Origin: M3007 sp031425035
GTDB lineage: Bacteria; Bacteroidota; Bacteroidia; Chitinophagales; Saprospiraceae
Assembly (NCBI GenBank): GCA_031425035.1
Contig: JANPIN010000040.1
Span: 1-64,000 of the forward strand
Direction of reading: 5' to 3'
Length of the DNA stretch: 64,000 nucleotides
The position numbers and the translations under genes were made by a program. Each line of letters starts with the position of its first letter. Position 1 is the stretch's first letter. This document shows, in pieces, positions 10,209 to 18,444 of the stretch. The notes beneath the pieces are model-generated. The model saw only the letters and a list, made by a program, of their open reading frames with translations. It had not been told where the DNA came from and ran no database searches.

Positions 10209-11021
10209 ATGTTCCATTCCCCCTTTCGTTTGTTTGCCGCCCTCTTGTTGGCCGGTATGTTCGCCGGCTGTAGCGCTTCTTCCAAAATGGAAAAGCAAAA
10301 CCCCGCTGCCGGCGATTTCTACGAACTCCGCACCTATCATATACAGAATAAAAGCCAGGAGCAAAACGTAGATAATTACCTGCAGCAGGCCTTTCTGCCC
10401 ACCTTGCACCGCGCCGGCTGGTCCAATATCGGCGTTTTCAAACCCATCGACAGCGACACCGCCTATGCCGGCAAACGGGTGTACGTGCTGATCCCCGCCC
10501 GCTCGCTGGAAGCCCTGGCCGGCCTGCCTGATGTGCTGCAAAAAGATGCCGCGTATGCCCTGGCCGCACCGGCGTACCAGAATGGCACCCAGGAAAATAC
10601 GCCCTATAAACGCATGGAAGTCAGCTGGTTAACGGCTTTCAGCGGCCACCGGCATTTCACCCTGCCGGATATTAAAACGCCGCGCAGTGAACGGATCTAT
10701 GAAATACGAAGTTATGAAAGCCCGAGCGAGAAACTGGCTATTAACAAAGTGCAGATGTTCAATGCGGCCGACGAGATCGGGCTGTTTGACCGGCTCGGGT
10801 TCAACGCCATGTTCTACGGGTCGGCGCTTTCCGGCGCCCACATGCCCAACCTGGTGTACATGATCGGTTTCGATAACACGACCGCCCGGGATGCACACTG
10901 GAAAGCCTTCGTCGATAGTCCCGAATGGAAGAAAATGAACACCCTGCCCGAATACCAGATAAAAAACGTCAGTCATATTGACAGCTATCTGCTGCACCCG
11001 ACGTCTTATTCGGACTATTGA
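10209..11021 (+). CDS. NIPSNAP-family lipoprotein
   Basis: A 270-residue product with a lipoprotein signal peptide (hydrophobic LFAALLLAGM followed by FAGC lipobox). The mature part starts with FYELRTYHI, the typical first strand of a NIPSNAP ferredoxin-like module, and a second related module begins near ERIYEIRSYE, so there are two tandem NIPSNAP domains, as is common in bacterial members. The biochemical role of this family is not established; it is probably anchored to a membrane facing the periplasm. I chose ATG 10209. An in-frame TTG at 10194 would add MKRRT and give a more basic n-region, so it is a real alternative. Confidence 0.85.
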   Translation: MFHSPFRLFAALLLAGMFAGCSASSKMEKQNPAAGDFYELRTYHIQNKSQEQNVDNYLQQAFLPTLHRAGWSNIGVFKPIDSDTAYAGKRVYVLIPARSLEALAGLPDVLQKDAAYALAAPAYQNGTQENTPYKRMEVSWLTAFSGHRHFTLPDIKTPRSERIYEIRSYESPSEKLAINKVQMFNAADEIGLFDRLGFNAMFYGSALSGAHMPNLVYMIGFDNTTARDAHWKAFVDSPEWKKMNTLPEYQIKNVSHIDSYLLHPTSYSDY

Positions 11022-11052
11022 GCATCAGGATTGATTATAATTATCTATCACC

Positions 11053-13479
11053 ATGATTCCTTTTTATCCATCCATCCTACGTGTTTCCAGTCTTTTATTG
11101 CTGGCTTTTTTCGCTTCCGGCAGCTTACGGGCGCAGCATAGTGTCGTCAGGGGCCAACTCACCGAAGCGGCCACCGCGGCCCCGCTGGCCTATGCGAGCG
11201 TCCGCGTATTACAATTGCCTGCACGTACCTTAGTGGACGGCACGCTGACCGACGAGCAGGGAAAATTTTCCATCGCGCTGCCATTAGGGAATTTTTTGGT
11301 GGAAGTGGAATTCATAGGCTTCGAGACCATTAGTAGTCCGGAATTTTCCCTGACGGCCGCACAGCCGCAGTTCGACCTCGGCACGCTGCAACTCGCCGCC
11401 ACGGCCACGGCCCTCGGGGAAGTGGAGGTGACCGCCGAGAAAAGCACGATGGTACTGGCCCTGGATAAAAAGATCTTCAACGTCGGGAAAGACCTCGCCA
11501 ATGCCGGCGGTTCGGCCAGCGACATCCTGACCAATATTCCTTCCGTCACGGTGGACCCGGATGGCAACGTCAAACTGCGCGGCAGCGATAATGTGCGCAT
11601 CCTGATCGACGGTAAACCTTCCGGACTGGTCAGTTTCAAGGGCAGCAGCGGGTTGCAGCAACTACAGGCCAGCATGATCGAGCGCGTGGAGATCATCACC
11701 AACCCTTCGGCGCGGTATGAAGCAGAGGGATCGGCCGGCATTATCAATATTATCCTGAAAAAAGACCAGAAACAGGGCTTTAATGGCTCTTTCGAGCTCA
11801 TTGCCGGTCAGCCCACCAATTTCGGTGCGGCGGCCAACCTCAATTACAGGCAAGGCAAGATCAATTTCTTTATTAATTACGGCATTTCCTACCGCAATTC
11901 ACCGGGTGGCGGCTCCTTGTTTCAGCAGCGTTCGGCGGGCGACACCACCTATTTACTGCGCCAGACGACCGACAACGAATTCCGGGGTTTGAACAACAAT
12001 GTACGCGGCGGGCTCGACTATTATTTTAATGAAAACAGCATCCTGACTGCTTCGACTTTGTGGCGGCGCAGCGATGCCCGGCGCCTGAGCGATATTCGCT
12101 ACGAGGACTATCTTTTCAACCTGGAAAACTCCCTGGGCTACACGCTTCGTAGTCAGGACGAAATCGAGGACGAACCCAATTCCGAGTATTCGCTGGTGTA
12201 TAAACGTAAATTCAGCACGGAAGGCCACGAGCTGACCGCCGAAGCCAAGTACCTGAATTACTGGGAACATTCGGATCAGTCGTTTCCCCAGCAAACGTTT
12301 TTTGCCGATGGTACGGAAGACCTGAGCCGTTCACTTTTTCAGAAATCGTTGAACGATGAGTATGAAAACCAGTATTTACTACAGGTCGATTACCTGCACC
12401 CGCTGGGAAAAGACGGTAAAATGGAGACCGGTGTACGCAGCAGTTTCCGGAACATGGAGAACGACTACGTGGTCACCCAGGAAAATACCGATGGCTCGTT
12501 CAGTACCGTGGCCGGCCTGGATAACGACTTCTTTTACCAGGAAAACATCAACGGCGCCTACTTCATTTACGGCAATAAACAGGGTAAAATCTCCTGGCAG
12601 GGTGGACTGCGGGCTGAACATACCGACGTGCAGACCCTGCTTCAGGAAACCAACGAACGTAATCCGCGGAACTACTTCAACTTCTTTCCGAGCCTGCACC
12701 TGACCTATAATTTGCCGCACAACAATGCCGTGCAGTGGAGTTACAGCCGCCGCGTCCGGCGGCCGGTGTACAATGACCTGAGCCCGTTTTCCACCTATAC
12801 CGACAGCCGCAATTTCTGGAGCGGCAACCCCGATCTGGACCCCGAATTCAGCGATGTGCTGGAAGTGGGCCACCTGGTTTACTTTAATCAGGGTTCTTTG
12901 TCTTCATCGCTTTATTACCGGCATACCCGGGATAAAATCGATCGTATTCGCCGGCTCGATGCAGCGGGTAATGCGGCTACCCGGCCGGAGAATCTGCGCG
13001 CGGAAGACGCCCTGGGCCTGGAATTTGCCACCGCCTATTCCCCCAAAAAATGGTGGAAACTGGACGGTAGTTTTAACTTCTTTCACACGGACATCGACGG
13101 CAGTAACCTCGGAACGGGCTACCAGGCCAGCACCTACAGCTGGTTTGCCCGGATGACTTCCAAGTTCCTGCTGCCGAAAAACTTTGATTTTCAGGTACGC
13201 GGTAACTACGAAGCGCCGCAAAAGACCGCGCAGGGCAGCCGAAAGGCCCTGTACTTCGTGGATCTGGCCGCCAGCAAAGATATTTTGCAGAATAAAGGCA
13301 CGCTGACGCTAAACGTAAGCGACCTGCTGAACAGCCGCAAATGGCGCAGCATTACGGAGGGCCCTGACTTCCGCAGCGAAAGCACCTATCAGTGGCGGCG
13401 GCGGCAGGTGAACCTGACGTTTAATTACCGCATTAAACAGGGAAAACCGGCGAAAAAGAAGGAAGGGGAGGAGGGGTGA
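11053..13479 (+). CDS. Outer-membrane beta-barrel protein of the TonB-receptor-like family with CarboxypepD_reg domain
   Basis: An 808-residue protein with a signal peptide ending near SLRAQ. Residues ~28-115 form a carboxypeptidase regulatory-like beta-sandwich. A plug-like region follows (DILTNIPSVTVDPDGNVKLR, ending in RILIDGKPSG), then a long barrel rich in alternating aromatic strands. This is the OMP_b-brl_3 type found in many Bacteroidota and related to TonB-dependent receptors. No SusD partner is adjacent, so the substrate cannot be named. A K/E-rich tail (KPAKKKEGEEG) ends the protein. It starts 32 bp after the NIPSNAP gene and may be co-transcribed with it. Confidence 0.85.
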   Translation: MIPFYPSILRVSSLLLLAFFASGSLRAQHSVVRGQLTEAATAAPLAYASVRVLQLPARTLVDGTLTDEQGKFSIALPLGNFLVEVEFIGFETISSPEFSLTAAQPQFDLGTLQLAATATALGEVEVTAEKSTMVLALDKKIFNVGKDLANAGGSASDILTNIPSVTVDPDGNVKLRGSDNVRILIDGKPSGLVSFKGSSGLQQLQASMIERVEIITNPSARYEAEGSAGIINIILKKDQKQGFNGSFELIAGQPTNFGAAANLNYRQGKINFFINYGISYRNSPGGGSLFQQRSAGDTTYLLRQTTDNEFRGLNNNVRGGLDYYFNENSILTASTLWRRSDARRLSDIRYEDYLFNLENSLGYTLRSQDEIEDEPNSEYSLVYKRKFSTEGHELTAEAKYLNYWEHSDQSFPQQTFFADGTEDLSRSLFQKSLNDEYENQYLLQVDYLHPLGKDGKMETGVRSSFRNMENDYVVTQENTDGSFSTVAGLDNDFFYQENINGAYFIYGNKQGKISWQGGLRAEHTDVQTLLQETNERNPRNYFNFFPSLHLTYNLPHNNAVQWSYSRRVRRPVYNDLSPFSTYTDSRNFWSGNPDLDPEFSDVLEVGHLVYFNQGSLSSSLYYRHTRDKIDRIRRLDAAGNAATRPENLRAEDALGLEFATAYSPKKWWKLDGSFNFFHTDIDGSNLGTGYQASTYSWFARMTSKFLLPKNFDFQVRGNYEAPQKTAQGSRKALYFVDLAASKDILQNKGTLTLNVSDLLNSRKWRSITEGPDFRSESTYQWRRRQVNLTFNYRIKQGKPAKKKEGEEG

Positions 13480-13546
13480 GCAGTTTTTATGAAATGATGA
13501 AGTTATGAAATGATGAAGTGATTTTTCCCACCTTTCAAGTAATACC

Positions 13547-14413
13547 ATGGAAAATTCTATCAAAAAAGCCGGCAATCCTGATTCCGGTAAACACCGCAGA
13601 AATGGAACTACTTACCGGCTCAAACCGGAAGAAATCGAGCAGTTCAACGAACAAGGCTATTTGATATTAAACGAGGTGCTCACCGAAGCGGAAGTGGCGG
13701 AGCTGGACCCCTGGTTCGAGCACTTCGTGACGGGCCGGGAGCCAAATATGGGCCGGGATTTCTGCGATATGAGCCAGCCCTACGGCACGCCGGTAGAAGA
13801 ATTTAAGCTGGTCAACGCCATGCTGCCCAGCAAATACCGCCCGGAACTGGCCAATAACATCTACCAGCAAGTGGCGCAAAATATAGCCGACCAACTGTAC
13901 CCCACTGGCCGGGCCGCCATGGACTACGAACAGTTTCTCGCCAAAAAGCCCAATAAGGCGCAGGCGGAATTTGCCATGCACCAGGATCTGGGCTACTGGC
14001 CGAAAACGAAAAACACCTGGACCGCCACTTTTTCCCTGGCCATGAGTAATGCCGACGTGGAAAACGGTTGCCTGCAGGTAGTGCCCGGCAGCAACAAGGA
14101 GCCGGAACTGCGGCAGCATCGGCCCAAAGACTATGGCCATCAGAATACGGAAACCGTCAGCCGGGATGAATCGCATACCCTGGTCATCGATATGAAACCG
14201 GGCGACGAAATCCTGTACCTGCCCGTCAAACGCGGCAGCCTGACCATCCATGACGAGCGCATTGTACACGGTTCGGCGGGCAACCTGACCGATGAATGGC
14301 GCAAAACCTACATCATCGCTTTCCGGGACGCCCAGACCATCGCCGAGGAACGCGCCATCGGCTTTACGCACTCGCATAATGATGCGGTGGAATGGGATAA
14401 GATCATTTCCTGA
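13547..14413 (+). CDS. Phytanoyl-CoA dioxygenase family protein (Fe(II)/2-oxoglutarate oxygenase)
   Basis: The 288-residue sequence has the double-stranded beta-helix layout of PhyH enzymes. The iron-binding H-x-D is visible in FAMHQDLGYW, the distal histidine in RIVHGSAGN, and the 2-oxoglutarate-binding arginine is likely in EWRKTYIIAF. Such enzymes hydroxylate lipids or small natural products using O2 and 2-oxoglutarate. The substrate is unknown. The short direct repeat TGAAATGATGAAGT occurs twice just upstream (13487-13521). Confidence 0.85.
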   Translation: MENSIKKAGNPDSGKHRRNGTTYRLKPEEIEQFNEQGYLILNEVLTEAEVAELDPWFEHFVTGREPNMGRDFCDMSQPYGTPVEEFKLVNAMLPSKYRPELANNIYQQVAQNIADQLYPTGRAAMDYEQFLAKKPNKAQAEFAMHQDLGYWPKTKNTWTATFSLAMSNADVENGCLQVVPGSNKEPELRQHRPKDYGHQNTETVSRDESHTLVIDMKPGDEILYLPVKRGSLTIHDERIVHGSAGNLTDEWRKTYIIAFRDAQTIAEERAIGFTHSHNDAVEWDKIIS

Positions 14414-14440
14414 TCGGAAAAAACCACCATCACCAACAAC

Positions 14441-16297
14441 ATGAAAACATTCCCTACACTCTTTTTTCTACTAATCATTGCCGGAACAGCCGAAAGTCAG
14501 ACCCCCTTGCGGCTGCCGAGCTTTTTTGATGGGTACCTCGATGTCTCGGTAAAGGACAATTTCTCGGGGTTTTATGATCCGTCCGGACAGATGAGTTTAA
14601 GCGATGTCCGCCCGGCAATCTTTGTTCCTTTGGACAGCTTCCAATACCCGCTCGGCATCCTGCGAAACAACGATTGCCGGGTGTGGTTACGCTGCCTAAC
14701 CGACAGCTTAAGCCGCAGCAGCGCTGATACGACCCCTCTGTACTGGCATTTCAATCTTCGACATACGCTGATCGAAGGATTCGTGGTGCGGGAAAACGAA
14801 CCAATCGAGCAGTATAGATGGGGGCAGAGAGCCAATGGGGAACCATTACCAACCTTATTCTTACTGCCGTTTGAACGATCTGCGCAACCAAAGGCCACTT
14901 GGTATTTTCGCATCCGGCCTTTCCCCTTCAGAATCAATAATTTCAGCCCGAGCGTGATGTCTATGAAAGGCTGGCGTGATCGTTCAGCCGTTCGATATTA
15001 CGACATGCGCCTGGCGCAAAATTTCATGGTATGCCTGACGGGAATCCTCCTGTTTGTCAGCCTTTTCACCTTTATGCAGTGGGCGCTTTACCGCCGACAG
15101 GTTTTCCTTTACTATGGCTGTTTTCTGCTCTCCTGTCTTGCCAATTTTTACCGCTACGAAAGTGAGTTTGCAGTACCGGTAACGAAGTTGACGGCTTTTT
15201 TAACCTCCCAAGGCGATTTTATCACCACTTATCTGGGACACACGTTCTATTTCCTGTTTATCAATGATTTCCTCAGGCTGCAAAAGCACATGCCGGTGCT
15301 TTATAAGGTGACAAATTCCACAGCGATATTTTCCAGTTTCCTGTTTATCATTCACTTCATCGTTTACTACCTGCTCAATCGGCACGACTGGGCAGTTTCG
15401 ATTTTTCTCCTGCGATTTCCACTGCTCGCGGTTGGTGTATATGCGCTGCTGGACGTTTCCTATAAACGTCCCCCTTTTTACATTTTTATACTCTGTGGGG
15501 GCCTGGCAGTGACTGTGGGCGCATTTATTTGGATGACCAGCGGATACCGGCTTGAACACAGACTACCGGTCATCCCCTACGCAGCGGTAGCTTTTTATCT
15601 GGGGGTGATGCTACAAACGTTCTTTTTCTTGTCCGGGCTTGGCTATCAGTTTAAAATAAGCGAATTGGCAAAACGAAAGGCTCAGAAAAACCTGTTAGAC
15701 GAACGCGAACGCATTACCCGTGATTTACACGACGATGTCGGCTCCACCCTCAATAGCCTGGCGGTCATGAGTGAACTGGCACGTCGCCAATCAAATGATC
15801 TGCCTGTTTCTGTCGTCGAGGCCCTCGAAACCATCCAAAATACTGCCCGCGACACGGTGCAGCGTATTAGTGATATCGTCTGGTCGGTCAATCCCAATAT
15901 TGATACAGTGGGCGACTTAGTAGCCCGGATGCGCAATTTCACTTTTTCACTTTTTTCCGGTACTGATACCCGCGTCCGTTTTTCAGTTTCCGATACCCTG
16001 GAAACACTGCCCATTACACCGGACCGGCGTTGGCAGCTCTACCTCCTTTTTAAGGAAGCGGTCAATAACGTCAGTAAGTATGCTGCTGCAAGCCTGTTGC
16101 GCGTCGAGTTTGAAGAAAATAATGGCAGTATGCGGCTTACTATAGGCGATAACGGAAAAGGGTTTGACCCTGAACAGACGCACCCGGGTAACGGCTTGCG
16201 CACCATGCAGGAGCGCGCGCAAGCGTTGGGTGGCGCCGTACAGTTGCACTCGGCAGCGGGTGAAGGAACCGTCGTGGAGATTGACTGGGAGTTGTGA
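14441..16297 (+). CDS. 7TM-DISM sensor histidine kinase (LytS/NarX-type HisKA_3)
   Basis: A 618-residue protein with a signal peptide, an extracytoplasmic 7TMR-DISMED2-like beta domain (about 40-180), seven hydrophobic segments (about 200-400) and a kinase core. The phosphoaccepting histidine is H430 in RDLHDDVGSTL, the HisKA_3 signature. The ATPase domain shows the N box (KEAVNNVSKY), GDNGKGF and GNGLRTMQERA. It probably senses a periplasmic or membrane ligand and phosphorylates the response regulator encoded 123 bp downstream. The ligand class cannot be read from the sequence. Confidence 0.9.
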   Translation: MKTFPTLFFLLIIAGTAESQTPLRLPSFFDGYLDVSVKDNFSGFYDPSGQMSLSDVRPAIFVPLDSFQYPLGILRNNDCRVWLRCLTDSLSRSSADTTPLYWHFNLRHTLIEGFVVRENEPIEQYRWGQRANGEPLPTLFLLPFERSAQPKATWYFRIRPFPFRINNFSPSVMSMKGWRDRSAVRYYDMRLAQNFMVCLTGILLFVSLFTFMQWALYRRQVFLYYGCFLLSCLANFYRYESEFAVPVTKLTAFLTSQGDFITTYLGHTFYFLFINDFLRLQKHMPVLYKVTNSTAIFSSFLFIIHFIVYYLLNRHDWAVSIFLLRFPLLAVGVYALLDVSYKRPPFYIFILCGGLAVTVGAFIWMTSGYRLEHRLPVIPYAAVAFYLGVMLQTFFFLSGLGYQFKISELAKRKAQKNLLDERERITRDLHDDVGSTLNSLAVMSELARRQSNDLPVSVVEALETIQNTARDTVQRISDIVWSVNPNIDTVGDLVARMRNFTFSLFSGTDTRVRFSVSDTLETLPITPDRRWQLYLLFKEAVNNVSKYAAASLLRVEFEENNGSMRLTIGDNGKGFDPEQTHPGNGLRTMQERAQALGGAVQLHSAAGEGTVVEIDWEL

Positions 16298-16420
16298 CTT
16301 ATCTGCGAAACCACCCAAAGATGTAGTAGTTCGGTAGTAAAATAGGGCGTTATTTTGCACCAAATTTTAGTGTTCCATACATGGTCTGATTCAGGCCAAA
16401 CACATTTCAATGCATAAACG

Positions 16421-17074
16421 ATGATTGCCAACGAAGCCCCGATCCGCGTACTCATCGCGGAAGATGTGGATTCCCTGCGGGAAAGCATGTTCCAACTGAT
16501 CAATGAATCGCCCGGTTTCGTCTGCGTAGGCGCATTACCCAATGCCCTCAATATCTTGCAGCAAGTCGGCGTGGCAAGACCCGATGTGATCTTGATGGAC
16601 ATCAATATGCCCGGTAAAAGCGGTATTGAAGCCGTCCGGGAAATCCGGCAACAGGGCGATCAGGTGACGATTGTGATGCAGACCATTTTTGAAGACGACG
16701 ACAAGGTATTTGAATCTATTCTGGCTGGCGCTAACGGTTACATCCTTAAATCCACGCCCAAAGAGCAACTGCTCGATGCCATCCGCGAAGCGCGGCTGGG
16801 TGGCGCGCCCATGACGCCTGCCGTCGCTACCAAGGTGCTGCGATTTCTCCGGGAACAGCCGACGCTCGCCCATAAAGGCAAGTCACAACTACCAGGGGAA
16901 GAAGGACTAAACGACCGCCAACGCGAAGTACTGGAACTGCTTATGGACGGGGCTAGTTACAAAATGATTGCTGACGAACTCTTCATCAGCATGGATACCG
17001 TGCGGTATCATATTAAGAATATTTATCGGGCGCTGCATATCAATTCTCGGTCGCAGTTAGTGCGCGGGCGTTGA
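16421..17074 (+). CDS. NarL/FixJ-family response regulator
   Basis: A 217-residue protein with a receiver domain (acidic residues at D15 and neighbours, phosphoacceptor D60 in ILMDINMPGKSG, lysine in YILKSTP) and a LuxR-type helix-turn-helix near the C-terminus (LNDRQREVLELLMDGASYKM ... DTVRYHIKNIY). It sits directly after the 7TM-DISM kinase and is its likely partner. A strong terminator follows. Its targets are unknown. Confidence 0.93.
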   Translation: MIANEAPIRVLIAEDVDSLRESMFQLINESPGFVCVGALPNALNILQQVGVARPDVILMDINMPGKSGIEAVREIRQQGDQVTIVMQTIFEDDDKVFESILAGANGYILKSTPKEQLLDAIREARLGGAPMTPAVATKVLRFLREQPTLAHKGKSQLPGEEGLNDRQREVLELLMDGASYKMIADELFISMDTVRYHIKNIYRALHINSRSQLVRGR

Positions 17075-17100
17075 TTATACTATCATAACTTTTGCGTCGA

Positions 17101-17138
17101 AGGGCGCCATCCTGATCAAGTGACCAGGGTGGCGCCCT
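17101..17138. terminator. Strong hairpin terminator after the two-component pair
   Basis: Stem AGGGCGCCATCCTG pairs with CAGGGTGGCGCCCT (one G-T pair) around a 10-nt loop, followed by a short T-run. It is located 27 bp after the response-regulator stop codon. Confidence 0.8.
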
Positions 17139-17168
17139 TTAGATTTGTTGGACCCTTCCCATCCGGCC

Positions 17169-17261
17169 GACACTACCGGCCTTACCACATCTTTCCTTCC
17201 TGACACTACCCGCCCGCCACATCTTTCCTGCCGGGCACTAGCCATTGTACTACATCATAAG
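17169..17261. repeat. Degenerate ~33-bp tandem repeat, about 2.7 copies
   Basis: Units start at 17169, 17202 and 17234. Each begins with G(A/G)CACTA(C/G)C; the first two end with ACATCTTTCCT, and the third is cut short at ACTACATC. No coding potential is seen. It lies just upstream of the AraC-type gene promoter. Confidence 0.5.
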
Positions 17262-17287
17262 TTACACATAACCACTACTTTATGCAG

Positions 17288-17318
17288 TTGTGTGCGTTGC
17301 CATGTCGCCTGATCTTTG
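17288..17318 (+). promoter_or_regulatory. Putative Bacteroidota-type promoter of the AraC gene
   Basis: A TTG at 17288-17290 is followed after 20 bp by GATCTTTG (17311-17318), one mismatch from the TAnnTTTG -7 box of this phylum. Transcription would start near 17324, which makes an upstream in-frame ATG at 17282 unusable and favours the start at 17396. Confidence 0.4.
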
Positions 17319-17395
17319 TAGCATCAAAATCAAATGAAGTTTCACGGTTTACCAAAAGTCTTAGTAACCAAACCGTACCAAACAACATTCACCCG

Positions 17396-17797
17396 ATGCT
17401 GAATCTATTTAACTGGCTCACCATGACAGACCACCGCACCAAGTCGAACAATGAATTGCCGGCGCCCACGCCTGATGAATTATTCATGGCCCGGTTATAC
17501 GAAATACTAACCAAAAAATCTTTCGATTCCCAGTATTCCGTCCCAAAACTCTGCCGTGACATCGGGGTGAGTTCCAGCCAACTCCACCGCAAACTCACTG
17601 CCGTCACCGGTAAACCCGTGATTGAAATCATCACCGCTATGCGCTTTGAAAAAGCAAAAGAATTGCTCAGTGACCAAAGCCAGCGTCAGATCGCTGAAAT
17701 CGCTTTCGACTGCGGTTTTGAAGACCCGGATTATTTCTCGCGGGCTTTTTCCAAGCGGTTCGGTGTATCGCCAAGCGAATTTAGAAAGCAGATGTAG
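17396..17797 (+). CDS. AraC-family transcriptional regulator (DNA-binding domain only)
   Basis: With the start at 17396 the product has 133 residues and is almost only an AraC/XylS domain. Two helix-turn-helix units are visible: one around SVPKLCRDIGVSSSQLHRKL and one around QIAEIAFDCGFEDPDYFSRAF, ending in the family tail FGVSPSEFRKQM. No sensory domain is present. Compact AraC proteins of this kind often lie next to, or are derived from, hybrid sensor genes in Bacteroidota. The 3' end of this gene and the following ~75 bp are duplicated at 18213-18332. Confidence 0.85.
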   Translation: MLNLFNWLTMTDHRTKSNNELPAPTPDELFMARLYEILTKKSFDSQYSVPKLCRDIGVSSSQLHRKLTAVTGKPVIEIITAMRFEKAKELLSDQSQRQIAEIAFDCGFEDPDYFSRAFSKRFGVSPSEFRKQM

Positions 17798-17873
17798 CAT
17801 TTTGGGAGAAAAATCCGGATTTGTGGGAGATTTATCCAGCCGGGATAGACTGGAGTCTCTGAGTTTTGTGCCA
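17753..17873. repeat. Direct repeat copy 1: AraC 3' end plus downstream paired motif
   Basis: This ~120-bp stretch covers the last 14 codons of the AraC gene and about 75 bp beyond. It recurs at 18213-18332, offset 460 bp, with high identity. Just after the stop codon lie two copies of GGGAGAWWWATCC (17804-17816 and 17825-17837), start to start 21 bp apart. Confidence 0.75.
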
Positions 17874-17992
17874 GTACAACGTTATTGTTTGATCTGATTC
17901 ACGACTATACCGGGCAGTTACCGTGAGAGTGTCAATTTAGCCGCACGGTTTTGTGTAAATAAAAAATCAGTCGGTTTTTGCCTTTGAGGGTT

Positions 17993-18050
17993 TGTTTTCC
18001 ACATTTCAACCGCCTTGTCGGGCAAAAGGGGGTTGAAATAGTGGAAAACA
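17993..18050. repeat. Long hairpin in the intergenic region
   Basis: TGTTTTCCACATTTCAACC (17993-18011) pairs with GGTTGAAATAGTGGAAAACA (18031-18050) with one bulged base; the loop is about 19 nt. It lies downstream of the IS3 transposase fragment in that fragment's transcription direction, so it may be part of the old element's end. Confidence 0.5.
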
Positions 18051-18082
18051 CGTCTTGCTACTCATTTTCCTGTTTCTTCCGG

Positions 18083-18212
18083 TTAGTCCGCCGATCGATA
18101 GTCCCACTTTTGCTCGAACTGATCCGTAATTTGGTAATTAACTCCTGAATGCCTTCGTTTTCGGTTGAAGTAAATTTCGATGTATTCAAAAATATCGGTG
18201 TAGGCGTTCTCA
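18083..18212 (-). pseudogene. C-terminal remnant of an IS3-family transposase (OrfB)
   Basis: On the minus strand the last ~43 codons read FENAYTDIFEYIEIYFNRKR and on to a C-terminal end, which is the typical end of the integrase domain of IS3/IS150-type OrfB proteins (Y-I-E-x-[FY][YF]-N-R-K-R-R-H-S). The catalytic DDE part is absent. The fragment stops abruptly at the border of the duplicated AraC tail near 18212, so it is a truncated relic. Confidence 0.75.
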
Positions 18213-18257
18213 AAACGGTTTGGTATGTCACCGAGCGGCTTTAGAAAGCAGATGTAG
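18213..18257 (+). pseudogene. Duplicated 3' end of an AraC-type gene
   Basis: Fourteen codons (KRFGMSPSGFRKQM, then stop) copy the end of the AraC gene at 17753-17797 (KRFGVSPSEFRKQM). The rest of the gene is missing; the IS3 remnant abuts its 5' side. Confidence 0.65.
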
Positions 18258-18332
18258 CATTTTGGGAGAAAAATCCGAATCTTTGGGAGATTTATCCAGC
18301 CTGTTTCAGGGCAAGACCCCGAGTTTTGAACC
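18213..18332. repeat. Direct repeat copy 2 with the paired GGGAGAWWWATCC motif
   Basis: Second copy of the repeat at 17753-17873. The paired motif is kept at 18264-18276 and 18285-18297 with the same 21-bp spacing, about 150 bp upstream of the next gene (18445). Confidence 0.75.
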
Positions 18333-18444
18333 AAAAACATATTAGGGTCTTCGGCCTCAGATTCATCGCTACGCTCTAAATGACAACCCACGGTAGCCAC
18401 GAAAAGCAGGCAAGATTATCACTCACAAATTGGCACTACCCAAG

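Noticed and set aside
17169..17261. The 33-bp tandem repeat as a CRISPR-like array
   Set aside because: Units are contiguous and degenerate, without distinct spacers.
17282..17395. An N-terminal extension of the AraC-type protein from ATG 17282
   Set aside because: The likely promoter box at 17288-17318 would lie inside it and the added residues show no domain.
17920..17949. Small hairpin ACCGTG...CACGGT resembling domain V of a group II intron
   Set aside because: The catalytic triad position and the second stem do not fit, and no intron-encoded protein or other intron domains are nearby.
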